In this document: piece by piece, positions 1 to 5,681 of the stretch | How positions within the stretch are numbered: position 1 is the stretch's first letter | Layout: every line of letters begins with the position of its first letter | Origin: UBA2256 sp964531105 | GTDB taxonomy: Bacteria > Spirochaetota > Spirochaetia > Treponematales > Rectinemataceae | DNA length: 10,835 nt | Direction: 5' to 3' | Assembly: GCA_964531105.1 (NCBI GenBank) | Contig: CAZHFN010000052.1 | Span: forward strand, 1 to 10,835 | The notes under the pieces: model-generated | What the model was told of the DNA's origin: nothing | The model's database searches: none | Seen by the model: only the letters and a program-made list of their open reading frames with translations | Made by a program: the position numbers and the translations under genes

Positions 1-823
1 CCCACATATAGCTTAGGCTCGTAGGAGGCCGCCCTGGTTCAGAGAGCACCTGCACGGTCGTTTCATCCATCCCGATGCATGCGCTCTTCGTGGTGTCCTC
101 GTCCATGAGCTCGATGAGTCCGCCAAGCGCCCTGCCGGCTCTGGCAGCCCAAAGGCACAAGGAATTTCGACCAACATCGAAGCCTATACGAGCGAAGGAA
201 GCTTCCTGACGGTAAAAGGGAACCGCTTCCACAAACTTGCGGGTTATGCTGTACGCCACCAAGCTCGCCGAGGCAATGCTTCCGGGAATAAGCCGCGCAG
301 GGGCTTTGGCGGCAATAACCGCAGGCTCATTCGCAGCGCCGAATTCATGACAGGAGCAGGGACCATACTTCAGCACCACGTGGCGAATGACATTGATTTT
401 CTCAGGGATAATCTCTATCTCTTCGCTCGTATCTCTGCCTATTACAGGACGAAGTTCACCACAGCAGGGGCAGCGCTTCTCTTCTTCGGATAGGTCATGA
501 ATCAGCTCAGTGCGCGGATAGCTGTCAGGAATTGGCTTTCGCCCTGCCTTCTTTCGCTCATGTTCAGCAATGGTGATTGTTTCAGAAGGCTCTGCAATTC
601 CATCTTCCGTCTCGGTTTCAAGCTCGTTGAATAGTTGCCCTTGTATGGTCTCGCCTTCTGCGAGCGTTTCCGACGAGCGGGCAAACCGCTTCATTAATTC
701 CAGTTTATGGCGCTCTTCCTGCAGCTCAAGTTCAAGAAATGCTTTCTTCTGGAATTCTTCAAATGCGGCGCTTATCGCGTCCACATCTTTGGGTAATGCA
801 CGAACATTGACTGCTTTGAGCAT
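1..823 (-). CDS. tnpC: IS66-family transposase TnpC, N-terminal part (runs off window)
   Basis: The minus frame from the ATG at 821-823 stays open to the window edge (274 codons seen, about half of a usual IS66 TnpC). Residues 1-60 are charged and leucine-rich, like the helical N-terminus of IS66 transposases. Next comes a zinc-binding region with CPCCG (Cys118, 120, 121) and a second cysteine pair at 156/158 (PCSC). The sequence then reaches MDETTVQVLSEPGR near residue 252, where Asp253 matches the first Asp of the DDE catalytic triad. The remaining DDE residues lie outside the window. TnpC is the DNA strand-transferase that moves the element. It follows tnpB with a 40-nt gap and has no Shine-Dalgarno sequence; a promoter-like pair sits just upstream. 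No frameshift was found in the stretches translated by hand. Family assignment is secure; whether the copy is intact cannot be seen. Confidence 0.93.
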   Translation of the reverse strand, partial: MLKAVNVRALPKDVDAISAAFEEFQKKAFLELELQEERHKLELMKRFARSSETLAEGETIQGQLFNELETETEDGIAEPSETITIAEHERKKAGRKPIPDSYPRTELIHDLSEEEKRCPCCGELRPVIGRDTSEEIEIIPEKINVIRHVVLKYGPCSCHEFGAANEPAVIAAKAPARLIPGSIASASLVAYSITRKFVEAVPFYRQEASFARIGFDVGRNSLCLWAARAGRALGGLIELMDEDTTKSACIGMDETTVQVLSEPGRPPTSLSYMW

Positions 824-829
824 AGAGAA

Positions 830-858
830 AGTATAGCATAGAATCGCACAACGTGCAA
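830..858 (-). promoter_or_regulatory. Candidate promoter for tnpC, predicted leaderless
   Basis: On the minus strand TTGCAC (853-858) and TATACT (830-835) are separated by 17 nt. The -10 hexamer ends 6 nt before the tnpC ATG, so transcription would begin at or next to the A of ATG. This fits the lack of a Shine-Dalgarno sequence. Predicted from hexamers and spacing only. Confidence 0.45.
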
Positions 859-863
859 GCTTA

Positions 864-1211
864 TTATGTTACATAGGAATACTTTAATTCTTTGTGAGCC
901 TTCCAGATATCGATCCCTTTAAGAATCAACGAGAGCTGTTTTCGGTCAAGGGTCGTGAATCCTTCGACGCCGAAAGAGGGCCAGGGGAAGCGGTCTTCTT
1001 CCAGGCGCTTACTCCAGAGGCAAAAGCCATTTTTTCGCCAATAGAGGATCTTAATTGTCGTTTTCGTTTTCCCGCAGAATACGAATACATCTCCGCTTGT
1101 CGGATCCTCTCCTGATTCCTCGGCGAGACTTGCCAGGCTGTAGCATTGCTTTCGCATATCGGTAAACTTGATTCTTGCGTATATAGTCGAGTCATGTTTG
1201 ATATACACCAT
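864..1211 (-). CDS. tnpB: IS66-family accessory protein TnpB (Orf2)
   Basis: A 115-residue protein, the usual length for IS66 TnpB (IS66 Orf2 family). Characteristic blocks are visible in order: TDMRK (17-21), DPTSGDVFVFCG (36-47), KILYW (54-58) and NGFCLWSKRLEEDRFPWP (61-78). TnpB is required for transposition in several IS66 elements, but its biochemical role is unknown. The ATG at 1209-1211 follows GGAGG with only 3 nt between, a strong but tight ribosome binding site. The gene starts only 68 bp inside the element end and no tnpA precedes it, so this is a two-gene IS66 variant or one that lost tnpA. tnpC follows 40 nt downstream. Confidence 0.93.
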   Translation of the reverse strand: MVYIKHDSTIYARIKFTDMRKQCYSLASLAEESGEDPTSGDVFVFCGKTKTTIKILYWRKNGFCLWSKRLEEDRFPWPSFGVEGFTTLDRKQLSLILKGIDIWKAHKELKYSYVT

Positions 1212-1271
1212 CCACCTCCGCCGTTAAGCTTCGATGGATTCTTTTCTTTTTCCTAGACGCGGCTGAAATGA

Positions 1272-1279
1272 GCGCTTAC
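1272..1279 (-). repeat. IS66 terminal inverted repeat (outer end)
   Basis: The minus strand begins GTAAGCGC at 1279, matching the outermost bases of IS66-family inverted repeats. The full repeat probably continues 15-20 bp inward. The matching partner is outside the window, so the true repeat length cannot be measured here. Confidence 0.75.
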
Positions 1280-1640
1280 AGTATACGAGGTGTTAGAACA
1301 AGGTATTGGTTTAGATACTATCAAGATGTTTGAAACTCTAGGATCAAGTTCTAAGAATCGCAGCATCGATGATCTGATTCAGATTCTTTGGGAGCCGCTT
1401 AAGAAAGACGGTTTTGAATATACAATAGAAAAGACTTCAAATGGTGTACAAATGAAATCTACTAAATTCCCTTATGCAGATTTATATAAGTGCCTAGATA
1501 GCACTAAAATTGGCTATATCCTTTACTGTGCACAAGATCCATATCTGATGGAGGGATTCAATAATAAAATTGGATTCAGGAGAACCAAGACGATAATGGA
1601 AGGTGATTATTATTGCGATCATTTCTACTTCAATAAGTAG
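1280..1640 (+). pseudogene. ATC hydrolase-like protein, 5' end removed by IS66
   Basis: The frame is open from the IS66 junction to TAG at 1638-1640 and leaves about 120 codons. Counting from the GTG at 1290, the C-terminal part holds KFPYADLYKC (59-68), YILYCAQDPYLMEGFN (76-91) and RTKTIMEGDYYCDHFYF (98-114). This pattern resembles the L-2-amino-thiazoline-4-carboxylic acid hydrolase family (Pfam ATC_hydrolase), with conserved Cys80, Asp83 and Cys109-Asp110. The family is named for opening the thiazoline ring of ATC to N-carbamoyl-L-cysteine; most members are uncharacterised. The GTG at 1290 has no properly placed ribosome binding site, and the frame runs back into the IS end, so this is a truncated gene rather than a short complete one. 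Its 5' part should lie beyond the other IS66 end. The region is AT-rich like the flavoprotein gene next to it. Confidence 0.62.
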
Positions 1641-1709
1641 AAATAACAGTAGTCAGTTTTTGGTTTATAGGTTCTGCAAAAAATCATATTAAGGAAGCAC
1701 TTTAGAAAG

Positions 1710-1741
1710 TAGCCGTCTATTATTCAGATAACAGACGGCTA
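1710..1741. terminator. Bidirectional intrinsic terminator between convergent genes
   Basis: Perfect 9-bp arms TAGCCGTCT (1710-1718) and AGACGGCTA (1733-1741) enclose a 14-nt loop. On the plus strand the stem is followed by TTATTAAT, and on the minus strand by CTTTCT. It lies between the plus-strand ATC hydrolase remnant and the minus-strand flavoprotein gene and could end both transcripts. Confidence 0.8.
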
Positions 1742-1773
1742 TTATTAATCTATAAGTTATTCAACTTAATACA

Positions 1774-3525
1774 TTATTTAGCGAATCCTGCAGCATTGGA
1801 TCCTGCGATCCTTCCCCATGTAAATGCATTAGAGAGAGTAAATCCCATATAGGCGCTGTTGCCACCTGCTTCTCCAGCTACATACAGTCCAGGCATGACA
1901 GATCCATCTGCTCGTAAGACTTCTGATTTAGAGTTTCTAGCCACTCCACCATATGTAATAATTTCGCAAGGCATTACGGATACCGCGACATATGGGGCAC
2001 TTAATGTAGCAAGTTGTGTACGTTTAAACTCCTTATCAAAACCAGCCTTAACGTACTCGTTATAATCAGCGATTGTCTTGGTAAGTGCTGATGGATCCAA
2101 TCCCATTTTTACAGCCAGTGCTTCTGGGGTAGCTGCACTAATAAATTCCATGCCCAAGCCACGGGTGACTTTAAGAGTCTTTAACGCTGCCTCGTCTGAA
2201 ATTGCCCATACATAACCGAGCTTGTCTTTATTCATCTGATTAAACACCGGTGCATTAAGCTCTTGGGTCATATAACCGCCGCTTTTCTCGTCGACAAAAC
2301 GCTTTCCATTTTTTCCCACCAAGATACAATTAGGAGCGGCGATAAATCGTGATACGTTTGCGGTATTGGAGGTACCATTATGTTTAGTCATGATCTCATA
2401 ATCTTTAAGTACGAGCATCATATGGTTCATATGAGTAAGTGCCGCTCCGGCGTTATTTGCCATTATTATCCCATCCCCGGTAGCACCGGTAAATCCAATA
2501 CCCATTGTTCCTTCTTTTTCTGGATCTAAAAGAACTGTCAGTATGGGATTGTTCGAATAGCCGCCAGTGGCGACAACAACAGCCTTAGCAAGAATTGTCA
2601 GTTCGATTCCATCTTTTAAGGCCTTAACGCCGCGAACATTTGATTTATTATCCAAAAGAATTTCAGTAGCTTTTGTCTCAAGCATAAGATCAATATTTAA
2701 TTCTTTGACTAAATTCGCGAATGGTTTTTGGAATCCTGTTCCTCCCCCTTCTACCATATGCATCATTTTGAGAGGTCCATATCCAACGGCAATATCGTTT
2801 ACAAAAGGCACATTAACTCTGTCCTGCAGCCAGTCAATGGTCTCGCCGGATTTTCGAATTGTTATTTCTGCCAAAACAGGATCGAGTCGGTACATTGCGT
2901 TATTCATCAAGTTATCATACATGGCTTCATAACTTAGTTTTACGCCAAGTTTCTTGGCTAGTTTTGAGTCATAACCACCAATGAGTCCTTGCGATATAAA
3001 GGTTGTTCCTCCAATCGATGCCATCTTCTCAAGGAGTACTACTTTTTGTGCACCTTTATCTTTAGCTTCTACTGCTGCAGCCAAGCCAGCACCACCCGCT
3101 CCGATGACAACTACATCTGCTGTTATCTCTGTATTGGTTGATATTTTCTTATCTTTTGAAACTTTAACAGCTTTAAGAGCAGCAACATTTCCTCCGGCTT
3201 TTGAAATTGCATCAGCGACAGCATTGATAATTGCTTTAGATGTGGTTGTTGCACCTGTTACGGAATCTACAGCAAGTGATTGATACCTAACGATGTCTTC
3301 TGGGATGCGCTCTAGAGCCGGGCTAGCGATAGAAGGTGTTTCTTTTTGTGCTATAACTTTTATCGAAGTTATGGTGGAAGATGATAAAGAAACCTCTACT
3401 TTAACTTCTCCGCCCATGCCTTGAGCAGAACCTGTATAGGTACCAGCCTTATATTGTAATGGCTGTCCAATACACAAACTAACAGCGGCAATAAAAAGAA
3501 ATACTGTTAAGACCGCTTTTTTCAT
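1774..3525 (-). CDS. Exported FMN-bind/FAD_binding_2 flavoprotein (fumarate/urocanate reductase superfamily, substrate unknown)
   Basis: This 583-residue protein has a signal peptide (KK, then a hydrophobic run to about SLCIG-20), so it should act outside the cytoplasmic membrane. Residues 23-110 form an FMN_bind domain with DSVTGAT at 87-93; Thr93 is the expected site of covalent FMN attachment by ApbE. From 137 a FAD_binding_2 domain follows: VVVIGAGGAG (138-147), LLEK (164-167), IGGTT (171-175), VVVATGGYSNN (316-326), and the closing LYVAGEAGGN (547-556) and GRIAG (571-575). This layout matches exported flavinylated reductases that use organic electron acceptors. By-eye alignment finds no equivalent of Fcc3 fumarate reductase Arg402, His504 or Arg544 (here Gly417, Ile523 and about Ala558), so fumarate and urocanate are unlikely substrates. 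No heme motif is present, and neither apbE nor an electron donor gene is in the window. GGAGG lies 7 nt before the ATG. Confidence 0.88.
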   Translation of the reverse strand: MKKAVLTVFLFIAAVSLCIGQPLQYKAGTYTGSAQGMGGEVKVEVSLSSSTITSIKVIAQKETPSIASPALERIPEDIVRYQSLAVDSVTGATTTSKAIINAVADAISKAGGNVAALKAVKVSKDKKISTNTEITADVVVIGAGGAGLAAAVEAKDKGAQKVVLLEKMASIGGTTFISQGLIGGYDSKLAKKLGVKLSYEAMYDNLMNNAMYRLDPVLAEITIRKSGETIDWLQDRVNVPFVNDIAVGYGPLKMMHMVEGGGTGFQKPFANLVKELNIDLMLETKATEILLDNKSNVRGVKALKDGIELTILAKAVVVATGGYSNNPILTVLLDPEKEGTMGIGFTGATGDGIIMANNAGAALTHMNHMMLVLKDYEIMTKHNGTSNTANVSRFIAAPNCILVGKNGKRFVDEKSGGYMTQELNAPVFNQMNKDKLGYVWAISDEAALKTLKVTRGLGMEFISAATPEALAVKMGLDPSALTKTIADYNEYVKAGFDKEFKRTQLATLSAPYVAVSVMPCEIITYGGVARNSKSEVLRADGSVMPGLYVAGEAGGNSAYMGFTLSNAFTWGRIAGSNAAGFAK

Positions 3526-3565
3526 TCCCTTTCCTCCATAGAAAAATTTAATAGTACAAATGTAA

Positions 3566-3584
3566 AATATGCACTATACATATT
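3566..3584 (-). promoter_or_regulatory. Small inverted repeat at the predicted transcript start (operator candidate)
   Basis: AATATG and CATATT, 6-bp complementary arms 7 nt apart, cover about +1 to +20 of the predicted flavoprotein transcript. A repressor could bind there, or it could fold as a weak RNA hairpin. In such AT-rich DNA it may be chance. Confidence 0.25.
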
Positions 3585-3591
3585 AAGAATG

Positions 3592-3620
3592 ATTGTATGC
3601 CTGTATTTCGATTCGGTCAA
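3592..3620 (-). promoter_or_regulatory. Promoter of the flavoprotein gene
   Basis: The minus strand has TTGACC (3615-3620), a 17-nt spacer and TACAAT (3592-3597), close to the sigma70 consensus. The start would be near 3585, giving a leader of about 60 nt that ends in GGAGG. The promoter begins 10 bp after the stop codon of the preceding gene, so the flavoprotein can be expressed on its own. Confidence 0.75.
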
Positions 3621-3630
3621 ACTCTATTAG

Positions 3631-4110
3631 TCACTTCTTTAATGACGTTTTTCGAAATTGGACCTTAAGTTTATCAACAGCTTCGGCAAATTGGCGTTTT
3701 CCAAAACCAAACGGCCCAAACCCAAAGTAGTCCCATTGTCTCCTGTGCGGCTGGAAGAAGTCGTACCAGATGATGTAGTTCTCCTGTTTCTCTACGCTGC
3801 ATACAAGCGGCCAGCAATCCTCATCAAGGCAGGTGCATCCGAGAAGGGCAATCCGATGGTCATCGCCAAAGCCATCACCTTCCAAGTATTCAATCAATGA
3901 TTGCGGGTGGAGGTACCAGTAGCTACCAGCCAAGTCGGCTTCCTCGTCGTCGTCGAGCATTCTCCTCTCATAGTCTCTTACCATATCTACGAAAGGTATT
4001 CCGTCCACTAGGATCCTTGCACAGGGGTAGCTTGAGAATATGCCCAATCCGCCAACGATATCGAAGGCTATGTCTGACAAGGGTACAGTTATCTCGTCTG
4101 AGATGGTCAT
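3631..4110 (-). CDS. Conserved hypothetical protein with CxC-x4-CWP and QPHR motifs
   Basis: A 159-residue soluble, acidic protein without a signal peptide or membrane segment. I recognise its pattern from uncharacterised bacterial proteins but cannot name a function. Visible landmarks are an N-terminal beta-rich part (LVDGIPFVDMVRDYE, 34-48), AGSYWYLHP (61-69), LLGCTCLDEDCWPLVC (89-104; Cys92, 94, 99 and 104), WYDFFQPHRRQWDYF (115-129) and FGPFGFGKRQF (131-141). The cysteine cluster could bind a metal or form disulfides, but no zinc-protein fold is apparent. It lies between the integrase and the flavoprotein in the same direction and may be cargo of the tRNA-linked element. No Shine-Dalgarno precedes the ATG. 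An in-frame stop 18 nt upstream of the ATG limits extension. Its function is unknown. Confidence 0.7.
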   Translation of the reverse strand: MTISDEITVPLSDIAFDIVGGLGIFSSYPCARILVDGIPFVDMVRDYERRMLDDDEEADLAGSYWYLHPQSLIEYLEGDGFGDDHRIALLGCTCLDEDCWPLVCSVEKQENYIIWYDFFQPHRRQWDYFGFGPFGFGKRQFAEAVDKLKVQFRKTSLKK

Positions 4111-4130
4111 AAGGTAGGAGAACTGTAGCT

Positions 4131-4159
4131 ATAGTATCTTTGTTATCTTCATATAGCAA
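4131..4159 (-). promoter_or_regulatory. Candidate promoter of the CxC-CWP gene
   Basis: The minus strand has TTGCTA (4154-4159), 17 nt, then TACTAT (4131-4136). Each hexamer matches about four of six consensus bases. The predicted leader is only about 14 nt and has no Shine-Dalgarno sequence. Confidence 0.4.
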
Positions 4160-4197
4160 TAGTAAATTAATGATCTACAGAATTATTTCTGTGGTAA

Positions 4198-4226
4198 GGC
4201 TGCTTTCTTTATTAGGGAAAGCAGCC
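4198..4226 (-). terminator. Hairpin terminator after the integrase gene
   Basis: Perfect 10-bp arms GGCTGCTTTC (4198-4207) and GAAAGCAGCC (4217-4226) with a 9-nt loop lie 20 bp after the integrase stop codon. The minus-strand tail is weak (TTACCAC), while the plus strand has TCTTCTTC. Termination of integrase transcripts may therefore be incomplete. Confidence 0.6.
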
Positions 4227-4245
4227 TCTTCTTCATAATGAGAGC

Positions 4246-5427
4246 CTATGCTTTCATTCTCGCTTCATTTACAGAGTTCTTTTCCTTCCCTGAAGCGTTA
4301 TCTAGGAGTTTCTTGAATTTCAATTGTTCGGCGTCAAAATCGATAATGTTGTTGATATGAGAGTAGCGTTCCATCATTTGTGCAGATTTGTGTCCCGCCA
4401 ATCGCTGAACAAGAAAATCAGGAATCCCGCCAAGTCTCGATAGGGTTATGAATGTGTGGCGTAGGCTGTGAATGGATAGATGCCTGGTTTTGATTTCATC
4501 CTTGGTGATGCCGGCTTTAGTAATCATTCTCTCAAATGCGCGCCGTATGGTAGTAATATCAGCCGGCATTGCTTTTTCAGCCTGATTGTAAATGACAAAT
4601 AGAGGCGAAGAGTCTGGCATTTCTGGAATCTGCTTTAAGATATCAGCTAGTACAGTCGGCAGGGGAACAGTTCTTTTAGATCCCCACTTTGGTTGAGTAA
4701 CTTCAGTTGATCCGGTTGGTACATTGTGATTTACATTAATTATCCGTTTTTCAAAGTCCACATCACTCCACTGTAGTCCACGGATTTCACCTAGCCGTAA
4801 GCCACAGAGGGCACCCAGAAGGATAGCCGCTTTTGCTCTGAGCGCTTCATCCTCGACATGGATAAGCCGGCTTACCTCTGCCGGCGAAAGTGCACTGCAT
4901 TCCCTAGGTGTCTCCTTTACCTTCAGCACATACTGTAAGGGATTAGGAATTCTGTTCATCTTCGCATGCCAGCCAATTGGTACCTTGAGTGCCTGGAGCG
5001 CTATATTGATTGATCTTGGACCTACACCCTTACGATCGAGGACATCTATGCCTTTTTCTATGATGAGAGGAGAAATATCAGATATTCTCCTATCCTTGAG
5101 AATCTTGCCGAATCTGGTAATAACAGCATTTCTGGAGTCTTTGATATATCGCTTAGATATTATAAGTCCATGGCGAGCTCTGTAGCGGACATACAATGAA
5201 TCATCGGACCAGAACTCTTTTATGTAATCAAGTATAAATGGATCTTCTTCACTGGGTAGGACGCCGAGGTCTAGAAGTTTCTTTGCTTCAAGCGCAGCCG
5301 CTGTCCTGCTTCTGGCTTTCTCGAGTTTTACTTCCTTGATGATGCTGCCGTCTGGATTTTGAAAGCGGGCGTAGAATGATTGAATGCCCTTGTAGGTTCG
5401 CTTGGTAATCTGGAATGGCCCTCGCAT
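4246..5427 (-). CDS. int: Tyrosine recombinase/phage-type integrase
   Basis: The protein is 393 residues from the ATG at 5425-5427. That start is chosen because AGGAGG (5433-5438) stands 5 nt before it; the longer frame from 5469 has no such site. The N-terminal region (1-55, FYARFQNPDGS) resembles an arm-binding domain. A SAM-like core-binding domain spans about 63-168. The catalytic domain carries all expected residues: Arg211 (GLRLGEIRGL), Lys251 (WGSKRTVPL), His320 and Arg323 (HSLRHTF), His346 (LAGHKS) and nucleophile Tyr355 (MMERYSH). It catalyses site-specific integration and excision. The gene starts about 100 bp from the 3' end of tRNA-Arg, the classic arrangement for elements inserted at tRNA 3' ends. 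It appears intact, so the element may still be mobile if its other end survives. Confidence 0.95.
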   Translation of the reverse strand: MRGPFQITKRTYKGIQSFYARFQNPDGSIIKEVKLEKARSRTAAALEAKKLLDLGVLPSEEDPFILDYIKEFWSDDSLYVRYRARHGLIISKRYIKDSRNAVITRFGKILKDRRISDISPLIIEKGIDVLDRKGVGPRSINIALQALKVPIGWHAKMNRIPNPLQYVLKVKETPRECSALSPAEVSRLIHVEDEALRAKAAILLGALCGLRLGEIRGLQWSDVDFEKRIINVNHNVPTGSTEVTQPKWGSKRTVPLPTVLADILKQIPEMPDSSPLFVIYNQAEKAMPADITTIRRAFERMITKAGITKDEIKTRHLSIHSLRHTFITLSRLGGIPDFLVQRLAGHKSAQMMERYSHINNIIDFDAEQLKFKKLLDNASGKEKNSVNEARMKA

Positions 5428-5454
5428 AAAAACCTCCTGGAGTGGTTTTTGCGA

Positions 5455-5472
5455 CACGTGAAAAAGCACGTG
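5455..5472. repeat. Paired CACGTG sites between tRNA-Arg and integrase
   Basis: CACGTG occurs at 5455-5460 and 5467-5472, each followed by AA, so CACGTGAA repeats with a 12-bp period. Each hexamer is a palindrome and the two could also pair as a hairpin. Placement in the attachment region suggests integrase arm sites or an operator controlling int. Confidence 0.4.
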
Positions 5473-5525
5473 AATGGGGCCTTTCAGGCTTCCGGGTAAA
5501 AACGTAATTCCTTATGCTATATGGT

Positions 5526-5560
5526 TGGCCCAGGGCCGATTCGAACGGCCGACCTGCTGC
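5526..5560 (-). other. Predicted attachment site (attL) at the tRNA-Arg 3' half
   Basis: Integrases beside tRNA 3' ends normally recombine in the T-arm/acceptor segment or anticodon loop, leaving the 3' segment as a direct repeat at the far end of the element. No second copy of this segment is visible elsewhere in the window, so the other end should lie left of position 1 or has been lost. Exact limits are unknown. Confidence 0.4.
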
Positions 5561-5599
5561 TTAGGAGGCAGCCGCTCTATCCATCTGAGCTACTGGGTC
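5526..5599 (-). tRNA. tRNA-Arg (anticodon CCU)
   Basis: The 74-nt minus-strand sequence folds as a full cloverleaf: acceptor GACCCAG/CTGGGCC, T8-A9, D stem GCTC/GAGC, anticodon stem GCTGC/GCAGC around loop CTCCTAA (anticodon CCU, reading AGG), variable AGGTC, T stem GGCCG/CGGCC around TTCGAAT, and discriminator A73. The 3' CCA is not encoded. Six of seven acceptor pairs are normal, but A2-C71 cannot pair. The integrase lies directly at the 3' side, so the 3' part of the tRNA was probably rebuilt from the element's attachment site. Confidence 0.95.
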
Positions 5600-5639
5600 G
5601 CATAGCTTTGCCCTGCGGCAATGCTCATCTTCGCACATG

Positions 5640-5668
5640 ACAGTATCGTAAAGCGCCCTGAATGTCAA
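5640..5668 (-). promoter_or_regulatory. Promoter of tRNA-Arg
   Basis: The minus strand has a consensus TTGACA (5663-5668), a 17-nt spacer and TACTGT (5640-5645). The predicted start near 5633 leaves about 34 nt before the mature tRNA 5' end. The promoter lies 13 bp after the stop codon of the caspase-like gene. Confidence 0.75.
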
Positions 5669-5681
5669 CGCGGAGGGCCTT

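Larger units (their letters stand above)
1..1279 (-). mobile_element. IS66-family insertion sequence, partial (one end visible)
   Basis: tnpB and tnpC are arranged as in IS66 elements and read away from the end at 1279. The minus strand starting at 1279 reads GTAAGCGCTCATTTCAGC, and GTAAGCG is the typical IS66 terminal sequence. The other end lies left of the window. IS66 elements usually duplicate 8 bp of target, so 1280-1287 (agtatacg) is the expected duplicated octamer. It sits inside the reading frame of the truncated gene that follows. Confidence 0.85.

Noticed and set aside
894..1115. Plus-strand frames over the IS66 tnpB gene
   Set aside because: Shadows of tnpB, which has clear family motifs on the minus strand.
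3466..3525. Lipobox (VSLC) in the flavoprotein signal peptide
   Set aside because: Leu directly before Cys is not a normal lipobox position; cleavage by signal peptidase I after Gly20 is more likely.
5428..5469. Longer integrase start at 5469
   Set aside because: The ATG at 5427 has AGGAGG at ideal spacing; the extension runs through the CACGTG repeat region and has no ribosome binding site.
5645..5681. Short GCCCT/AGGGC hairpin after the caspase-like gene
   Set aside because: Only 5 bp, no T-tract, and it overlaps the tRNA promoter, so it is not called a terminator.
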